From the NCBI RefSeq assembly GCF_016862635.1, contig NZ_BONI01000019.1, forward strand, positions 59,430 to 123,429: a stretch of DNA of 64,000 nt. The letters run 5' to 3'. The position numbers were made by a program, and so were the translations under genes. Every line of letters starts with the position of its first letter. Within the stretch, counting starts at the first letter, position 1. Positions 8,415 to 16,675 of the stretch are shown here, one piece after another. The notes below the pieces were generated by a model that worked only from the letters and a program-made list of their open reading frames with translations, was not told where the DNA came from and made no database searches. The stretch comes from Catellatospora coxensis (GTDB lineage Bacteria > Actinomycetota > Actinomycetes > Mycobacteriales > Micromonosporaceae).

Positions 8415-8474
8415 GCAGTTTCGGGGAAACTGCGCAGATCCCGGCGGCCGACGGGGCAGTTTCCCCCAAACTGC
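8415..8474. repeat. Pair of inverted, self-complementary 19-bp hairpins (BIME-like)
   Basis: GCAGTTTCGGGGAAACTGC at 8415-8433 folds on itself. A second hairpin at 8456-8474 is almost its reverse complement, differing at one central base. The paired-palindrome layout resembles bacterial interspersed mosaic elements. It follows the Ebo stop by 34 bp and could act as a terminator or mRNA stabiliser between that operon and the polyprenyl synthase. Confidence 0.6.
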
Positions 8475-8533
8475 GGCTCGGGCACCGAGGGATGGGCCGG
8501 CCCGTCGGGGACGGGGTGTACCGGCCCGGCGAC

Positions 8534-8577
8534 TTTGCTCTGCACCCATTTGCTTGCTCTGCACCCATCGGCGCAAC
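8534..8577 (+). repeat. Dispersed repeat module (TTGCTCTGCACCCAT twice, then CGGCGCAAC), single copy
   Basis: TTTGCTCTGCACCCAT at 8534-8549, five bases, TTGCTCTGCACCCAT at 8554-8568 and CGGCGCAAC at 8569-8577 form a module. The same module occurs twice, head to head, at 60218-60316, 52 kb away. It lies in the 268-bp gap between the EboF-like gene and the polyprenyl synthase. Nothing in that gap codes convincingly. Confidence 0.75.
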
Positions 8578-8649
8578 ACCGGGACGTCCGCAGTGCGGTT
8601 GCGGGGTGGCCACGGGTGGCGGTCGAGACGTCAGGCCGGGAGGTGTGTC

Positions 8650-9732
8650 GTGACGGTCGCGCCGGCGCCGACGTTGCTGGCGGCGCGGATCGATGCGGTG
8701 CTGGCGGGGTTCGTGGACGGGCAGCGGTTGTTGTGGCCCGACGACGATCTGCGGCCGATGCTGGACACGGTGCGGCGGTTCATCCTGACCGGTGGGAAGC
8801 GGCTGCGGCCGGCGTTCTGCTACTGGGCCTGGCGCGGGGTGGCCGCGCCGGAGGAGCGGGGCGAGGACCAGGCGGCGGTGACCGCGGGCGCGGCGCTGGA
8901 GCTGTTCCACTGCTTCGCGCTGATCCACGACGACATCATCGACGCGGGCAGCCGCCGCCGGGGCCAGGCGTCGATGCACGAGGAGTTCGCCGCCGCGCAT
9001 GCCCGGCACGGCTGGCGCGGGGACGCGCGCTCGTTCGGGCGCAACACCGCGCTGCTGTGCGGGGATCTGTGCGCGATGTGGGCGGAGGAGCTGCTGACCG
9101 GGTGCCCGACGGCGCCGGTGCGGCTGGCGCAGGCGCAGCGGCTGTTCGCGGTGATGCGGGCCGAGGCGGTGGCGGGGGAGTACCTGGAGGTCGTCGCGCA
9201 GGCGATGGGCGACTTCGGGGACGGCGCGCGGCAGCGGGCGGCCCGGGTGGTGCAGCTGAAGACGGCGCGGTACTCGGTGGTGCGGCCGTTGCAGATCGGG
9301 GCGGTGCTGGCCGGGGCGTCGGACGCGGTGCTGGACGGGCTGGCGGCGTTCGGGGAGCCGCTGGGGGAGGCGTTCCAGCTGCGCGACGACGTGCTGGGGG
9401 TGTTCGGCGACCCGGCGCGCACCGGCAAGTCGGTGCTGGACGATCTGCGCCAGGCCAAGCCGACGACGCTGCTGGCGGAGGCGTTCGCGCGGGGGGATGT
9501 GCGATCGCGTGCGGTGCTGTCGGCGCACGTGGGGGATCCGGCGCTGGACGAGGCGGGCGCGGCCCGGGTGCGGGCGGTGCTGGCCGAGTCGGGGGCGCTG
9601 GCGGCGGTGGAGGAGCGGATCGCGGCGGCCCGTGCCGAGGCGCTGCGGGCGCTGGAGTTCCTGGATGTGGCGGAGGAGTCGCGGCAGGCGCTGGGGGCGC
9701 TGGCCGACTTCGTGGCGAGCAGATCGGTGTGA
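8650..9732 (+). CDS. Polyprenyl diphosphate synthase (trans-isoprenyl, FPP/GGPP type)
   Basis: This 360-residue all-alpha enzyme condenses isopentenyl diphosphate with allylic diphosphates. The first aspartate-rich motif is in LIHDDIIDAGSRRRG near residue 98. The second is in LRDDVLGVFGDPARTGKS near residue 246. FILTGGKRLRPAF gives the conserved GKR-RP region. The GTG start has GGGAGG six bases upstream and is preferred to an upstream ATG at 8554 that runs through the dispersed repeat. It is on the same strand as the Ebo genes but 268 bp further on. It probably supplies the prenyl donor for the UbiA-like enzyme, though it might serve general isoprenoid metabolism. Chain length cannot be read with confidence. 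Confidence 0.88.
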   Translation: MTVAPAPTLLAARIDAVLAGFVDGQRLLWPDDDLRPMLDTVRRFILTGGKRLRPAFCYWAWRGVAAPEERGEDQAAVTAGAALELFHCFALIHDDIIDAGSRRRGQASMHEEFAAAHARHGWRGDARSFGRNTALLCGDLCAMWAEELLTGCPTAPVRLAQAQRLFAVMRAEAVAGEYLEVVAQAMGDFGDGARQRAARVVQLKTARYSVVRPLQIGAVLAGASDAVLDGLAAFGEPLGEAFQLRDDVLGVFGDPARTGKSVLDDLRQAKPTTLLAEAFARGDVRSRAVLSAHVGDPALDEAGAARVRAVLAESGALAAVEERIAAARAEALRALEFLDVAEESRQALGALADFVASRSV

Positions 9733-9811
9733 ACCAACAGGATCGCTCACATTTCCACTGAGGACACCAATTTCGAGCTAAGCAGAGACATGTCTTAACC
9801 TGATCTTCATC

Positions 9812-9825
9812 TATCCTATAGGATA
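9812..9825. promoter_or_regulatory. CTATAG-centred palindrome (operator candidate, copy 2)
   Basis: TATCCTATAGGATA is a perfect 14-bp palindrome, 63 bp upstream of the GH95-like gene, in a short AT-rich promoter region (9770-9835). It shares its core with the sites at 1574 and 23371. Its place near the probable transcription start favours repression. Confidence 0.65.
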
Positions 9826-9888
9826 TTTCATACACGGTCCGGTAACAGGCCGGAAACTCTGCCCCCACATTCGCGGAGGTTTTCCCCC

Positions 9889-12800
9889 ATGAACCTCAGC
9901 AAGTCGTTGCGCCTGGCCCTGGCGGCGGTCGTCGCCGCAGGCCTGGGTGCGGCCGTCCCCACCGCGCCCGCACTGGCATCGCCCACCGATGCCGCGTTCA
10001 ACTCCTCCACCGGCGCTCTCAACGTCAACTACGCCGGCTACCTGTCCAAGCACGACGTCGTCTACAACCGCCAGAACACCAACCCGCTGCACGGCCTGAC
10101 CGTCGGCAACGGCCGCACCGGCGCCATGGTCTGGTCCCAGAACGGGATCACCGCCCAGGTCTCCGGCGTGGACCTGTCGCAGCAGTCGGCGTTCGCAGCC
10201 GGCATGCTCAACTTCAACACCAGCCCGGCGCTGGACAGCGGGTCGAGCACCTTCCAGCAGCGCCTGTCGCTCTACGACGGCACGCTGACCACGAAGTACG
10301 ACGCCAACCGCACCGTCACCATCATGGGCTCGCCCAACTCCGAGGTGATGGGCATCCACGTCGACGACAGCCGCGGCGGGGTGTCGGCCGCGACGCTGGA
10401 GCTGAGCCTGTGGGACCCGAGCGGGGTCTCCAACAGCGCCGACGTGCCCAACCTCACCACCTGGCGCACGGTGTCCACCGGCAGTGACAGCTCGGCCGCC
10501 TGGTTCAGCCGCGGCCAGGCCGACCCGAACAACTTCGGCTACACCTTCGCCGCGACCGTCGAGGGCGCCTCCTACAGCGCCTCGGTGGTCAACGGCACCC
10601 GGGTGCGGCTGAGCATCACCCCGACGTCGAGCTACACCATCTGGTTCACCGCGGCCAGCCGGATCAACTCCCCGAACCTCGACTCGGTCACCCAAGCGAA
10701 GAACCAGCTCGCCTCGGCCAAGTCCACGGGGTACAGCACCACGTTCACGAACTACAAGAACTGGTGGCACAACTTCTGGGGCAAGTCGTTCGTGCAGTAC
10801 TCGAACTCCGCCGGCGACGCCGACTACCTGGAGAACGTGTACTACCTGTCCACGTACATGATCGCGGCGGGCGGGTTCGGCAACTACCCGGTGCACTTCA
10901 TCAACGGCGTGTTCCGGGCCACCGGCGACCAGACCAAGTGGAGCAACGGCTACTGGTACTGGAACCAGCGCGACGTCTACAACTCGTTCCTGGCCAGCAA
11001 CCATGCCGACCTGTTCGCCGGGTTCAACCGGCTCTACAGCCGCAACTACGCGGCGCTGAAGGCATACACGCAGACCAGGTACGGCACGGACTCGCTGTGG
11101 GTGCCGGAGACCATGGGCTGGGACGGCAACGCCCGGGGCACGATCAACAGCGACTTCGTCAACGACATCTACTCCACCGGCACCGAGGCCGCGTACAACA
11201 TGTACCTGCAGTACCGGTACACCAACGACACCGCGTACCTGCAGAACACGGTGTACCCGTACATGAAGGACGCGCTGCGCTTCTACCAGAACCGGTTCCA
11301 GCTGATCAACGGCAAGTACCAGATGGTGTCGAGCAACGCGCACGAGACCTACTGGGACGTGCGCAACGCGATCACCGACCTGGCCGCGGTGCGGCTGCTC
11401 GCGCCGCTGACCATCCAGGTCAGCACGCAGCTCGGCCTCGACAGCGGGCTGCGCGCCGGCTGGCAGAACCTGGTCGACAACCTGTGGGCGTACCAGACCG
11501 CCAACAACGCCTACCTGCCGCACGACCCGCCCAGCGCCCAGGTGCGCAACGGCGAGAACGTGTCGGCGGAGCTGATCTGGCCCTACGACCGCACCGGCAT
11601 CGGCTACGCCGACTACAACACCGCCGTGAACACGTGGAACGTGCGCCCGCACCCGTACGGCAACGTGTGGGCCAACGACCACGCGCAGGCCGCCCGCCTG
11701 GGCCTGGGCGACCAGACGTTCAACGGCATGCGCACCATGCTGCAGAAGTACCAGAACTACCCCAACGGCATGACCAACAACACCAACGGGGTGTTCGAGT
11801 ACCTGGGCATCCACCTCGTCGCGATGAACGAGGCGCTGCTGCAGAGCTACAACGACAAGATCCGGGTGTTCCCGGCGGTCCCGACGGACTCCTCGTTCGT
11901 CGGCAAGTTCACCCTGCTGGCCAAGGACGGCTTCCTGGTCAGCTCGGAGCGCGAGGCCGGTGAGATCAAGTACGTCGGTCTGCGCAGCCAGTTCGGCAAG
12001 AACGCCACCGTGGTCAACCCGTGGGGCACCCAGCAGGTCCGGGTGCGCCGCACCAGCGACAACGCGATCATCCTCACCTCCTCGGCGGCCGAGATCGGCT
12101 TCGCCACCGCCGCGAACACGGTGTACGTGGTGGAGCGCACCGCCAAGCCGCTGGCGAACTACTCGGCGACCACGCTGACGGGCACGCAGAACAACGACGC
12201 CAAGTCGCTGCGCAACACCGCCTCGACGCTGGGCCTGGGCACGGGCGGCGGTGGAGGCCTGGTCAACAACACCGACCTGACCTACGACGCCGGCTGGTAC
12301 CACACCACCGCCCGCGGCTACGGCGACTACAACGACGACACCCACCACACCACCACCGTCAACGCCGCGGCCAGCTACACCTTCACCGGCACCGGCATCG
12401 AGTACCTGTCCGAGCGGTTCAGCGACATGGGCAACGTCGACGTGTACCTGGACAACGTGTTCCAGGCCAACGTCAACCTGAACGTGTCCGGGGCGCGGCA
12501 GGCGCAGGTGGTGGTCTGGTCGAAGACCGGCCTGACCAGCGGGCAGCACACCATCCGGATCGTCAACAAGACCACGTCCGTGGCGATCGTGGACGCGCTG
12601 CGCGTCACCACCGGCGGCACACCCCAGCCCACCGGGTACGTGGCCCTGAAGGCGCAGGTCAACGGGCAGTACGTCACCGCGGCCAACGCCACCACGGCAC
12701 TGATCGCCAACTCGGCCACGGCCGGCACGGCGCAGCAGTTCCAGGTGACCGACCTCGGCAACGGCAACATCGCGCTGCGCGCCCGGTCGAACAGCCAGTT

Positions 12801-13023
12801 CGTCTGCGCGGAGAACGCCGGAGCCAACCCGCTGCTGGCCAACCGCGCCTCGGCGGGCTCCTGGGAGACCTTCGCCCTGGTCCGCAACTCCGACAACACG
12901 GTGAGCCTGCGAGCCACGGTCAACAACCAGTACGTGGCGGCGGAGAACGCGGGTGCGGCCGCGCTCATCGCCAACCGTGCGGCCATCGGCCCGTGGGAGA
13001 AGTTCGAGCTCATCACACTCTGA
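9889..13023 (+). CDS. Secreted GH95-like glycoside hydrolase with CBM-like and fascin-like modules
   Basis: This 1044-residue protein has a signal peptide (MNLSKSLRLALAAVVAAG, cleavage near ALA-SP around residue 27). The N-terminal beta domain includes HGLTVGNGRTGAMVWSQNG near residue 68. A large toroid follows, with YWYWNQRDVYNSF, WVPETMGWDG, SSNAHETYWDVRNAITDLAAV and GENVSAELIWPYDRTG, typical of GH95-type fucosidases/galactosidases and related families. A beta-sandwich domain (DLTYDAGWYHTTARGYGDY, about residues 800-910) precedes a fascin-like trefoil (about 920-1044). The ATG has GGAGG nine bases upstream. It is the first gene after a CTATAG operator candidate. The exact family and sugar are uncertain; a GH65-like or DUF5703-type enzyme is the alternative. 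Confidence 0.75.
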   Translation: MNLSKSLRLALAAVVAAGLGAAVPTAPALASPTDAAFNSSTGALNVNYAGYLSKHDVVYNRQNTNPLHGLTVGNGRTGAMVWSQNGITAQVSGVDLSQQSAFAAGMLNFNTSPALDSGSSTFQQRLSLYDGTLTTKYDANRTVTIMGSPNSEVMGIHVDDSRGGVSAATLELSLWDPSGVSNSADVPNLTTWRTVSTGSDSSAAWFSRGQADPNNFGYTFAATVEGASYSASVVNGTRVRLSITPTSSYTIWFTAASRINSPNLDSVTQAKNQLASAKSTGYSTTFTNYKNWWHNFWGKSFVQYSNSAGDADYLENVYYLSTYMIAAGGFGNYPVHFINGVFRATGDQTKWSNGYWYWNQRDVYNSFLASNHADLFAGFNRLYSRNYAALKAYTQTRYGTDSLWVPETMGWDGNARGTINSDFVNDIYSTGTEAAYNMYLQYRYTNDTAYLQNTVYPYMKDALRFYQNRFQLINGKYQMVSSNAHETYWDVRNAITDLAAVRLLAPLTIQVSTQLGLDSGLRAGWQNLVDNLWAYQTANNAYLPHDPPSAQVRNGENVSAELIWPYDRTGIGYADYNTAVNTWNVRPHPYGNVWANDHAQAARLGLGDQTFNGMRTMLQKYQNYPNGMTNNTNGVFEYLGIHLVAMNEALLQSYNDKIRVFPAVPTDSSFVGKFTLLAKDGFLVSSEREAGEIKYVGLRSQFGKNATVVNPWGTQQVRVRRTSDNAIILTSSAAEIGFATAANTVYVVERTAKPLANYSATTLTGTQNNDAKSLRNTASTLGLGTGGGGGLVNNTDLTYDAGWYHTTARGYGDYNDDTHHTTTVNAAASYTFTGTGIEYLSERFSDMGNVDVYLDNVFQANVNLNVSGARQAQVVVWSKTGLTSGQHTIRIVNKTTSVAIVDALRVTTGGTPQPTGYVALKAQVNGQYVTAANATTALIANSATAGTAQQFQVTDLGNGNIALRARSNSQFVCAENAGANPLLANRASAGSWETFALVRNSDNTVSLRATVNNQYVAAENAGAAALIANRAAIGPWEKFELITL

Positions 13024-13028
13024 CCACC

Positions 13029-13056
13029 GGTGGGGGCCGGGTAACCGGCCCCCACC
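13029..13056 (+). terminator. Hairpin after the GH95-like gene
   Basis: Twelve-base perfect arms (13029-13040 and 13045-13056) surround a GTAA loop six bases past the stop. It is a likely terminator or processing site within the secreted-enzyme block. The remaining 287 bp to the next start hold an in-frame ATG at 13214 but no convincing separate gene or promoter. Confidence 0.7.
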
Positions 13057-13343
13057 CGAACCCCCAGCGGAGCCGGTCATTCGGCGACCCGGCTCCGCGC
13101 CGACCGTCCGGGCCCACCTCGCGTGCGGCCCGGCGGCCCGGCAGGGCACGGGCACACCCGCCTCCACGGGCGGCGCTCCGCACCCGGCCGGGTCCCACCC
13201 CGAGGGAACGCGTCATGGGCACACCCGTCGCCGAGGCACACCGCAGCTCCGAGCCCGTCGTGGCCGGTCGCCGGGCGGGCCGTGCGCGCCCCGAGGTCCG
13301 CACACCCGCACCGTCCGACCCCCACCGATCCCGGAGCGAAGCC

Positions 13344-16300
13344 ATGCCCCGAAGTACCCGCCCGCGCCTGGCCGCGGGTCTGGCCCTCACGCTGCTCGCG
13401 AGCCTGACGGCGGTCGCCGTCAACCTCGCCGCCAGCGCCCCCGCGGCCGCAGCGCCGCCTCCCACCAGCAGTTTCGAGAAGGTCAAGCTCGACGGCGGCC
13501 TGTCCATGGGCGAGCCGATCGAGCTGTCCGTGCTGCCCGACGGCAAGGTCCTCTACATCAACCGGGGCACCAGCTCCGGCGGCGGGCAGGTCCGGCTCTA
13601 CAACCCGGCCACCGGCACCACCACCGTGGCGCTGACGCTGCAGCTCGACGCCCGGTTCGAGGACGGCCTGATCGGCATCACGCTGCACCCGCAGTTCGCG
13701 ACGAACCGCTGGGTGTACCTGTTCTACTCGCCGGTGGCCACGCCGCTGGTCAACCGGATCTCCCGGTTCACCTTCAACACGTCGACGAACGTGCTGGACG
13801 CGGCCAGCGAGACCAAGCTCATCGAGTGGCCCACCGAGCGGCGGCTGTGCTGCCACAGCGCGGGCTCGATGACCTGGGACAGCAACGGCAACCTGTACTT
13901 CGCGGTGGGCGACAACACCAACTCCGGCGGCGACTCCGCCGGCATGGCCCCCATCGACGAGCGCACCTCGCGCGACGCGCAGTACGACGCGCAGCGCACC
14001 TCGGGCAACACCAACGACCTGCGCGGGAAGATCAACCGGATCCACCCGGAGAGCAACGGGACCTACACCATCCCGGCGGGCAACCTGTTCGCGAACGGCA
14101 CGGCGAACACCCGGCCCGAGATCTACATCATGGGCACCCGCAACCCGTACCGGATCTGGGTCGACAAGCAGGCGAACAACACCCTGTACTGGGGCGAGGT
14201 CGGTCCCGACGCGGGCGCGACCATCCCGAACCGGGGCCCGGCCGCCTACGACGAGTACAACCGTGCCACCGGCCCCGGCAACTACGGCTGGCCGTACTGC
14301 GGCGGCCCGAACGTCGCCTACAACGACTGGGACTTCGCCGCCAACGCCCCGCGCGGCTGGTTCCCGTGTGGCGGGTCCACCGGCCCGGTCAACAACTCGC
14401 CGCGCAACACCGGCCTGCAGCAGCTCCCGCCGACCAAGGGCGCGCTGGTGTGGGAGCAGCACGGCGGCAGCGTCGACTGGCCCGCGCTGGACAACCCGGG
14501 CGGCTGCGGCTCGCCCAACCACGCCGAGGTCTACCACTACAACCCGAACCTGGTCTCGGACGTGAAGTGGCCGGCCTACTACGACAACAAGCTGATCATC
14601 ACCGAGTACTGCCGGAACTGGATCAAGGAGGTCCAGTTCAACAACGGCAACCCGGTGACCGGCACCCCGACGATCATCGAGCCGGTGGTCGCCGGCATGC
14701 AGCTGGTGCACCCGATCGACATGGAGTTCGGCCCGGACGGGTCGCTCTACCTGCTGGAGTACGGCAACGGCTACTTCTCCGGCGACGCCGCCGCGGGCCT
14801 CTACAAAATCAACTACGTGGCGGGCGGGCGCTCGCCGACCGCCGTGGCCACCGTCAACCGCGACAACGGCCTCGCGCCGCTCGCGGTGACCTTCTCCAGC
14901 GCGGGCAGCAGCGACCCCGACGGCGACCCGCTGACCTACGCCTGGGACTTCGACAACAACGGCACCACCGACTCGACCGCGGCCAACCCGAGCTACACGT
15001 ACACCACGGTCGGCGACAAGCGGGCCCGGCTGACGGTCAACGACGGCACCGGCCGCTCCGGCACCACGGTCATCCCGATCGTCGTCGGCAACAACCGGCC
15101 CGCGACCACGGTCGGCTCGATCCCGAACGGCGGCATCTACGGCTGGGGTGACAACGTCACCGCGACCGCGGCGTCCACCGACGCGCAGGACGGCGCCATC
15201 GCCTGCGGCAACGTCGTGGTGCGGGTGGCGCTCGGGCACCAGGAGCACGCGCACGAGGAGGGCCAGGGCACCGGCTGCGGCTTCACCTTCAACACCGGCC
15301 CGATCCATGCCGGGCTGGACGCGGTGCAGTTCTTCGTGGTCCGGGGCAGCTACACCGACCGGGGCGCGACCGGCACCGTGCCGCTGACCGGCGAGCAGCA
15401 GCTCACCCTGTGGCCCAAGCAGTGGCAGGCCGAGCACTACGTGACCCTCAACGGGCCCAAGGTCGTCGACCAGGCCGCGGCCGAGGGCGGCAAGCGCCTC
15501 GGTGACATCCAGAACGGCGAGTACGTCCGCCACCACGGCGTCAGCCTGAAGGGCATCACCAGCGTCAAGGCCCGGGTCTCCTCGGCCGGGGCGGGCGGCG
15601 TGCTGTCCTTCCGGTACGACTCCACCACCGGCCCCGAGGTGGCCAGGATCACGGTGCCCGGCACCGGCGGCTGGGACAACTACACCGAGGTCACCGCGCC
15701 GATCACCAAGCCCGACGACGGCACGCACGACCTGTACCTGGTGTTCACCGGGTCGGGCACCGGCGCGCTGTACGACGTGGACAGCTACACGTTCGTCGGC
15801 AGCGGCGTCGGCAGCACCCCGCCGGGCGGCGGCCAGGACCTGGCGCAGGGCCGCCCGGTGACCGTGTCCAGCACCGAGGCCGGCGCGAACGTGGCCGCCA
15901 ACGCGGTCGACGGCAACGCCGCCACCCGATGGAGCAGCCTCTACGCCGACCCGCAGTGGATCACGGTGGACCTGGGCGCGTCGTACAACGTCAACCGGGT
16001 CCGGATCAACTGGGAGGCGGCGTACGGCAAGGCCTACCGGGTCGAGGTGTCGCCGGACAACAGCAACTGGACGTCGGTCTACTCGACGGCCACGGGTGAC
16101 GGCGGCGTCGACGACCTGAACGTCACCGGCACCGGCCGCTACGTGCGCGTCTACGGCACCCAGCGCGGCCTGACCCAGTACGGCTACTCGCTGTTCGACC
16201 TGAACGTCTACGGCACCCCGGCGTCGGGCGCGACCCTGCTCTCCCGCAACCGCCCGGTGACGGTGTCCAGCACCGAGGCCGGGGCCAACGTCGCCGCGAA

Positions 16301-16616
16301 CGCCGTGGACGGCAGCACCACCACCCGGTGGAGCAGCCTTTACGCCGACCCGCAGTGGATCACCGTGGACCTCGGCCAGACCCGCAACGTCAGCCGGGTG
16401 GTCCTGAACTGGGAGACCGCGTACGCCAGCGCCTACCAGGTGCAGGTCTCCAACGACAACAGCACCTGGACCACGATCTCGTCCACCACGACCGGCAACG
16501 GCGGCGTGGACGACCTGGCGGTCAGCGGCTCCGGCCGTTACGTGCGGATCAACGGCACGGCGCGGGCCACCCAGTGGGGCTACTCGCTGTGGGAGTTCGA
16601 CGTCTACGGGTCCTGA
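13344..16616 (+). CDS. Secreted PQQ-dependent sugar dehydrogenase with PKD, CBM6-like and two discoidin domains
   Basis: This 1090-residue protein has a signal peptide (RPRLAAGLALTLLASLTA, cleavage near AAA-PP around residue 37). A soluble-aldose-dehydrogenase-like beta-propeller covers about residues 40-500, with FEDGLIGITLHPQF, RLCCHSAGSMTWDSNGNLYF, TNDLRGKINRIHP and MGTRNPYRIWVD. A PKD domain (SSDPDGDPLTYAWDFDNNGT), an Ig-like stretch, a CBM6-like domain starting KQWQAEHYVTLNG and two tandem F5/8-type C domains (ARPVTVSSTEAGANV type) follow. The family oxidises aldoses with PQQ; the product here is unknown. The ATG at 13344 has GGAGCGAAG upstream and puts the signal peptide first. An upstream in-frame ATG at 13214 is rejected for that reason. 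No PQQ biosynthesis genes are in the window. Confidence 0.82.
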   Translation: MPRSTRPRLAAGLALTLLASLTAVAVNLAASAPAAAAPPPTSSFEKVKLDGGLSMGEPIELSVLPDGKVLYINRGTSSGGGQVRLYNPATGTTTVALTLQLDARFEDGLIGITLHPQFATNRWVYLFYSPVATPLVNRISRFTFNTSTNVLDAASETKLIEWPTERRLCCHSAGSMTWDSNGNLYFAVGDNTNSGGDSAGMAPIDERTSRDAQYDAQRTSGNTNDLRGKINRIHPESNGTYTIPAGNLFANGTANTRPEIYIMGTRNPYRIWVDKQANNTLYWGEVGPDAGATIPNRGPAAYDEYNRATGPGNYGWPYCGGPNVAYNDWDFAANAPRGWFPCGGSTGPVNNSPRNTGLQQLPPTKGALVWEQHGGSVDWPALDNPGGCGSPNHAEVYHYNPNLVSDVKWPAYYDNKLIITEYCRNWIKEVQFNNGNPVTGTPTIIEPVVAGMQLVHPIDMEFGPDGSLYLLEYGNGYFSGDAAAGLYKINYVAGGRSPTAVATVNRDNGLAPLAVTFSSAGSSDPDGDPLTYAWDFDNNGTTDSTAANPSYTYTTVGDKRARLTVNDGTGRSGTTVIPIVVGNNRPATTVGSIPNGGIYGWGDNVTATAASTDAQDGAIACGNVVVRVALGHQEHAHEEGQGTGCGFTFNTGPIHAGLDAVQFFVVRGSYTDRGATGTVPLTGEQQLTLWPKQWQAEHYVTLNGPKVVDQAAAEGGKRLGDIQNGEYVRHHGVSLKGITSVKARVSSAGAGGVLSFRYDSTTGPEVARITVPGTGGWDNYTEVTAPITKPDDGTHDLYLVFTGSGTGALYDVDSYTFVGSGVGSTPPGGGQDLAQGRPVTVSSTEAGANVAANAVDGNAATRWSSLYADPQWITVDLGASYNVNRVRINWEAAYGKAYRVEVSPDNSNWTSVYSTATGDGGVDDLNVTGTGRYVRVYGTQRGLTQYGYSLFDLNVYGTPASGATLLSRNRPVTVSSTEAGANVAANAVDGSTTTRWSSLYADPQWITVDLGQTRNVSRVVLNWETAYASAYQVQVSNDNSTWTTISSTTTGNGGVDDLAVSGSGRYVRINGTARATQWGYSLWEFDVYGS

Positions 16617-16622
16617 CCCCTC

Positions 16623-16655
16623 GCGCCGGAGGCGGCCGTCCGTCGCCTCCGGCGC
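16623..16655 (+). terminator. Hairpin between the sugar dehydrogenase and ThuA-DUF1080 genes
   Basis: Twelve-base perfect arms (16623-16634 and 16644-16655) with a nine-base loop are followed by TTCTT. It sits in a 59-bp gap whose right end carries the next gene's AAGGAG, so it may attenuate rather than stop transcription. Confidence 0.65.
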
Positions 16656-16675
16656 TTCTTCGACAAGGAGCAACG

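Noticed and set aside
13214..13343. Upstream in-frame start for the first sugar dehydrogenase
   Set aside because: It would bury the signal peptide about 43 residues inside the protein. The ATG at 13344 has its own ribosome binding site.
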